From the NCBI RefSeq assembly GCF_001634625.1, contig NZ_LRSE01000012.1, positions 1 through 64,000 on the forward strand: DNA of 64,000 nt. Direction: 5' to 3'. Below the pieces are notes generated by a model. That model did not search any database. It had not been told where the DNA came from and worked only from the letters and a program-made list of their open reading frames with translations. Origin of the DNA: Croceicoccus bisphenolivorans. Lineage in GTDB: Bacteria; Pseudomonadota; Alphaproteobacteria; Sphingomonadales; Sphingomonadaceae. Positions 61,115-64,000 of the stretch are shown piece after piece. A program made the position numbers and the translations under genes. Within the stretch, counting starts at the first letter, position 1, and each line of letters starts with the position of its first letter.

Positions 61115-61783
61115 TCAAATCCGCCCGCCTTTCCAGACAACGCGCCCCAGCACCTCAACCTCATCCAACGGCACGTTCGCGTCCGACGGATAGGCCTTGT
61201 TGTCGGAAATCACCGAGACCTGCCCCTCCCGCTCAAACAGCAGGCGCTTGACCAGCAGGGTCCCGTCGCGCCGGATGACGTGAATGCCATCACGCAGCCG
61301 CCCTCCGAACTGGGTGTCGGCCCGCGCGACAAGGATCTCGTCCCCGTCGGACAGCGTCGGGTCCATCGAATCGCCCGCGACCGACAGCGCGGTCAGCGCG
61401 CTGGGCGTCAGCCCCATCTCGCGCAGCCAGCCTTCCGCAAAGCCGAGGTGCCCGACCGGCGCGTCATCCTCTGCCAGCGCGCCCGGCCCGGCCGATGCGC
61501 CCAGCGCCAGGCGCGGGATCGCGATCCAGCTTTTTCGCGGTGGTTTCGCAGGAGCGTAGGAATTATCCGCCGAATCGGGCGCCCCCAGTTCCGATTCTTC
61601 CACACCGAAGAACTGCGCCAGCGTCCGCCGATCGTTCTCTTCCAGCTTTCGCGGGCTTCCCTTCCTTATAAACTGTTGAAGGTATGTCGTATTCCTGCCG
61701 ATCAATTTCGACAGGGCGGAAAGCGAGACGCCCCGCCCATCGGCCAGTTCGACAAGTCTGTCGCGTGCAGGATCGTTAACCAT
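61115..61783 (-). CDS. S24/LexA-like repressor with HTH
   Basis: A 222-residue protein. The N-terminal part (1-~65) is a divergent HTH ('VSLSALSKLIGRNTTYLQQFIRKGSPRKL'). The C-terminal S24 peptidase domain has Ser139 in 'LSVAGDSMDPTLSDGD' and Lys179 in 'TLLVKRLLF', the LexA-type self-cleavage dyad. An Ala-Gly site for self-cleavage is not obvious ('RLALGASAGPGALAED' is a candidate). It probably represses the divergent gene and itself through the boxes at 61801-61852, as do phage and SOS repressors. Confidence 0.85.
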   Translation of the reverse strand: MVNDPARDRLVELADGRGVSLSALSKLIGRNTTYLQQFIRKGSPRKLEENDRRTLAQFFGVEESELGAPDSADNSYAPAKPPRKSWIAIPRLALGASAGPGALAEDDAPVGHLGFAEGWLREMGLTPSALTALSVAGDSMDPTLSDGDEILVARADTQFGGRLRDGIHVIRRDGTLLVKRLLFEREGQVSVISDNKAYPSDANVPLDEVEVLGRVVWKGGRI

Positions 61784-61800
61784 GCCCCGTTCCTACACGA

Positions 61801-61852
61801 AGGATTTTTCCTAGACAAGTAGGATTTGAATCGTCAGCAGAGGATTATTCCT
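61801..61852. promoter_or_regulatory. Operator region with three similar boxes spaced 20 bp
   Basis: AGGATTTTTCCT (61801-61812) and AGGATTATTCCT (61841-61852) match at 11 of 12 bases, and a half-similar AGGATTTGAATC occupies 61821-61832. Their starts are exactly 20 bp apart (about two helical turns), so proteins would bind on one DNA face. TCCTA (61809-61813) and TAGGA (61820-61824) also form a palindrome with the outer base CTAGG. The region lies between the divergent S24 repressor and the small gene at 61879. Confidence 0.6.
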
Positions 61853-61878
61853 ACAGCGAATCAAACAGGAGGGTCGCC

Positions 61879-62088
61879 TTGTTGCTTCGGGAAATCGAAA
61901 AGTTCCTGCGCCGGACCGGAATGCCGGCAACCAAGTTCGGGCGTCTTGCCGTGCGCGATCCGCGCCTTGTGCTCGACATGCGCAATGGCCGCGAACCCCG
62001 CCGCCGCATGGTGATACGGGTGGAACATTTCATGAACACTTATGCCAGTTTCCAACACATGCCCCAGGAGTCCCTCAATGTTCGCTGA
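61879..62088 (+). CDS. Small HTH-like protein, TTG start
   Basis: A 69-residue protein. GGAGGG (61868-61873) lies 5 nt before TTG 61879, so the weak start is believable. 'KFLRRTGMPATKFGRLAVRDPRLVLDMRNGREPRR' resembles the HTH-like core of small alphaproteobacterial regulators ('TGM...GRxAxxDPxLVxDxRxGR'). It is divergent from the S24 repressor and overlaps the next gene by 11 nt. Function unknown; a Cro-like role is a guess. Confidence 0.6.
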   Translation: MLLREIEKFLRRTGMPATKFGRLAVRDPRLVLDMRNGREPRRRMVIRVEHFMNTYASFQHMPQESLNVR

Positions 62089-62437
62089 CCAGTCCCCCGC
62101 CGCCAAAGGTGCCCGCATTGCGCGCCGCTCTGCGCCAGAGCGGATCGAGGCCGCCCTGCGCGCGCTTGCGTCGGGGCATGGCCAGATCATCGTTCATCGC
62201 GAGATTCCGTGGGCCAGCATCACTTTCGCGGGCGCACGCCACACCCTCTCCATGTCCTTTTCCGGCATGACGGCGGTTGAGGCGGGCGAACGCATGATCG
62301 CGCAGTTGCCCGACCACGAGTTCGTCATTCCCGGCCAGCTTGTCGCTGACGCGCAAGTGCTGGCAGTCGACCATGCAATGCTGCCGGAGCCGGTGATGCG
62401 CGTAGAGGTCGAGTTGCTGCTGCTTGAAGAGAGCTGA
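62078..62437 (+). CDS. Conserved small protein of unknown function
   Basis: A 119-residue protein; AGGAG lies 7 nt before ATG 62078. 'GARIARRSAPERIEAALRALASGHGQIIVHREIPWASITF' and 'EAGERMIAQLPDHEFVIPGQLVADAQVL' form an alpha/beta pattern with no motif I recognise. It overlaps the HTH-like gene by 11 nt and so is coupled to it. Confidence 0.6.
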   Translation: MFADQSPAAKGARIARRSAPERIEAALRALASGHGQIIVHREIPWASITFAGARHTLSMSFSGMTAVEAGERMIAQLPDHEFVIPGQLVADAQVLAVDHAMLPEPVMRVEVELLLLEES

Positions 62438-62534
62438 CCTGCGTTCAATGGCATACCGGTGACAGGTCGATGTGGATGTGGCATCGGCCTGTCCGTGCGG
62501 ATGCCACATCCGGCAAGGGGAATGCAGACCATCC

Positions 62535-63152
62535 ATGATCGTACCCGGCACCGTCATCCGCGACAGTTTCCTGCCCGCCGGTCTTCATGGCGAACTGCTG
62601 GAATATGCCCTGTCGCAAGAGGACCGCTTCCGCCCCGCCTCGACAGCCGGCGTCGATGACGGTGTGGCAGAGGAAGGTTATCGCTGCGCCCTGGTGCACC
62701 GCGACGGCCTTGGCCCGATAAAGGACCGGTTCCGCGCCTGCGTCGCAGCGGTGCTACCCGAAATCTCGGCAACGCTCGGCACGCCGCCCCCCGAACGGCC
62801 TCTGTTCGAAATGGAGCTGGTCGCCCATCGCGACGGTGCCTTTTACAAGCGGCATATCGACACGCATACGCAAGGCACGGCTTCCCGGCGGGAGGGGGTC
62901 CGCATCCTCAGCCTTGTCTATTACTTCCACCGGCAGCCGCGGCATTTCACCGGCGGCGAGCTGGCGATATTTGCCTTCGGCCCGAACCCCGATCCGGTGC
63001 GTCTGGTCGAGGCGCGCGACAATCGCCTCACCTGCTTCTCCTCGATCGCCGTGCACGAGGTGATGCCGGTGTCGGTGGCGGGCAACGCATTCGCAGATGC
63101 GCGTTTTGCGGTGAACTGCTGGATCAACCGGGCTAAACCGGCTTCAGCCTAG
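62535..63152 (+). CDS. 2-oxoglutarate/Fe(II) oxygenase
   Basis: A 205-residue dioxygenase-fold protein from ATG 62535. The iron site is His/Asp in 'FYKRHIDTHTQG' (HxD) and His in 'SSIAVHEVMPVSV'; 'FTGGELAIF' and the late Arg ('DARFAVNCWINR') should bind 2-oxoglutarate. It resembles prolyl-4-hydroxylase/PKHD-type oxygenases. Its TAG and the TAG of the opposite-strand gene share the CTAG at 63149-63152. Confidence 0.85.
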   Translation: MIVPGTVIRDSFLPAGLHGELLEYALSQEDRFRPASTAGVDDGVAEEGYRCALVHRDGLGPIKDRFRACVAAVLPEISATLGTPPPERPLFEMELVAHRDGAFYKRHIDTHTQGTASRREGVRILSLVYYFHRQPRHFTGGELAIFAFGPNPDPVRLVEARDNRLTCFSSIAVHEVMPVSVAGNAFADARFAVNCWINRAKPASA

Positions 63153-64000
63153 TTCCGCGCCAAGGCGACGGGAGCTTTCGCGCCAACCCAGCGGGCCATG
63201 TCCACCGTGTTCGACACGCGATAGACCTGCCCGTGCGAGTTCAGGAACAGGCGCTCCATCTCGTCCCGCCGGAAGGGGCGGCTGCCAAGGCGGCCGAACA
63301 CCGCGATCTGGCCACCGGTTTCGTCCACCCCGCGATCGCGGTCGAGCCCCTTGCTGAGCGCTAGTGCCGGCGAAGGCGTCTTGGCCCAGGCGATCAGCGT
63401 CGGCTTCGGTACCGGCGCAAAGCCATAGACGCCGGGCGTGCGTTCGAAGTCGGTCAGCTGCAGCACTTTCATCCCGTTCACGCCGTCCGCGACATAGGCA
63501 AATGCGCTGGCATTGGTGGAGCCGACGATCACGTCCTCTGCATCGGTCAGCGTGCCGCCGGCAGTGAACTTCTCCAGCACCGTGGGGCGACGCGGGGCGG
63601 TGATGTCGACGATCACCAGACCTTCGGACTTCGCCGCGACATAGGCGAATGTGCGGGCAAGATAGACGCGGCGCGCATCGGCCAGCGGCACGGTCGCGCC
63701 TGCCACGGGCTTGGGCTGTGCCAAGTCCGTCACGTCGAGCAGTTCCAGCCCGTTCGCGGTCGTCGCCCATAGGTAGCGGAACTGCACCGCCGTCGCGCGC
63801 GGATCATTCAGCGGCACGACGCTCGTCACCCTGGGATCGAGACAGGTTTCGCCCCCCTTCTTGGCGCTGACCTCGCACGGCGCCTTGAGCGACCATGGCT
63901 TGGGCAAGTGAACCGTCACCAGCGCGCGATCCGTCACGACATAGGCATAGTCGCCCGCCAGCGTGATGTGCCGCGCGCCCGTCAGCACGCCATCGGGGTT
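63149..64000 (-). CDS. LVIVD-repeat beta-propeller-like protein (5' end outside window)
   Basis: The frame is open to the right edge, so the start lies outside; 284 residues are visible. Repeats such as 'GLELLDVTDLAQPKPVA', 'SEGLVIVDITAPRRPTVLEK' and 'VNGMKVLQLTDFERTPGVY' are LVIVD-type, which build beta-propellers in secreted or outer-surface proteins. A Cys-containing segment 'KKGGETCLDPRVTS' and 'HGQVYRVSNTVDMARWVG' follow. Function unknown. Confidence 0.75.
   Translation of the reverse strand, partial: NPDGVLTGARHITLAGDYAYVVTDRALVTVHLPKPWSLKAPCEVSAKKGGETCLDPRVTSVVPLNDPRATAVQFRYLWATTANGLELLDVTDLAQPKPVAGATVPLADARRVYLARTFAYVAAKSEGLVIVDITAPRRPTVLEKFTAGGTLTDAEDVIVGSTNASAFAYVADGVNGMKVLQLTDFERTPGVYGFAPVPKPTLIAWAKTPSPALALSKGLDRDRGVDETGGQIAVFGRLGSRPFRRDEMERLFLNSHGQVYRVSNTVDMARWVGAKAPVALARN

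Noticed and set aside
1-64000. CRISPR arrays, insertion sequences with terminal repeats, rRNA genes
   Set aside because: No regularly spaced direct repeats of CRISPR type, no transposase frames and no rRNA sequence were found on reading the window.

Overview
The window is GC-rich, single-copy-looking chromosomal DNA of an alphaproteobacterium, most likely a member of the Sphingomonadales (Novosphingobium/Erythrobacter-like). That placement rests on gene content and order: a serC-serA-hisZ-purA block with a serC leader RNA, the rpmF-plsX-fabH / ihfA-merR block, hemC-hemD followed by a Mic60-like gene, FixJ-type regulators, and an Anbu proteasome-homologue operon. It is an inference from families seen in the sequence, not a database match.

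Region 1 (about 1-18,980) is accessory in character. It holds a truncated gene and an ABM-like protein, a frameshifted remnant, a TIR-domain protein with winged-helix-like C-terminal modules (candidate NAD-depleting defence effector), a ChrA chromate transporter, an unusual fusion of a methyltransferase to the membrane/periplasmic part of an anti-sigma factor, an MscS channel, an amino-acid permease with an extra TatA, CorA, an SLC13/RCK transporter, an XRE regulator coupled to a TTG-started gene, a pair of membrane proteins, and an isolated phage-type module (ParB-DNA methyltransferase, DUF5681 protein, large terminase). The 3' end of a tRNA-Ser(GGA) gene faces this region, as expected for a tRNA-anchored island, although no integrase or second att site is visible.

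Region 2 (about 19,180-30,400) is mostly core metabolism: a MarR-like regulator, purA, an esterase, an aldo/keto reductase, hisZ, serA, serC with its leader RNA, an extensin-like lipoprotein, a META-domain lipoprotein, and a yybP-ykoY manganese riboswitch directly upstream of a GDT1-type Mn exporter.

Region 3 (about 30,400-36,900) is the Anbu neighbourhood: circularly permuted ATP-grasp, alpha-E protein, transglutaminase-like protease and Anbu run in one direction, next to a FixJ-like regulator whose receiver lacks canonical residues, plus a hydrolase and a DUF3617 lipoprotein.

Region 4 (about 37,000-56,400) holds uvrB, the tsaD-gpsA-flippase-OmpA operon, divergent hemC-hemD-mic60, a ubiquinone-type FAD monooxygenase overlapping mic60 tail to tail, an ScsB/DsbD-type reductase, a lone receiver, a thermonuclease-like protein, a DinG-type helicase and SixA.

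Region 5 (about 56,500-64,000) has merR, ihfA, fabH, plsX, rpmF (59 codons), a glyoxalase-II-like hydrolase, a c-type cytochrome, an S24/LexA-like repressor facing a small HTH-like gene across an operator region with three similar boxes exactly 20 bp apart, a 2OG-Fe(II) oxygenase, and a beta-propeller-type protein cut by the window end.

The observations most worth following are the methyltransferase/anti-sigma fusion, the TIR protein, the orphan methyltransferase-terminase module at tRNA-Ser, the 20-bp-spaced operator array, and the degenerate receiver beside Anbu.
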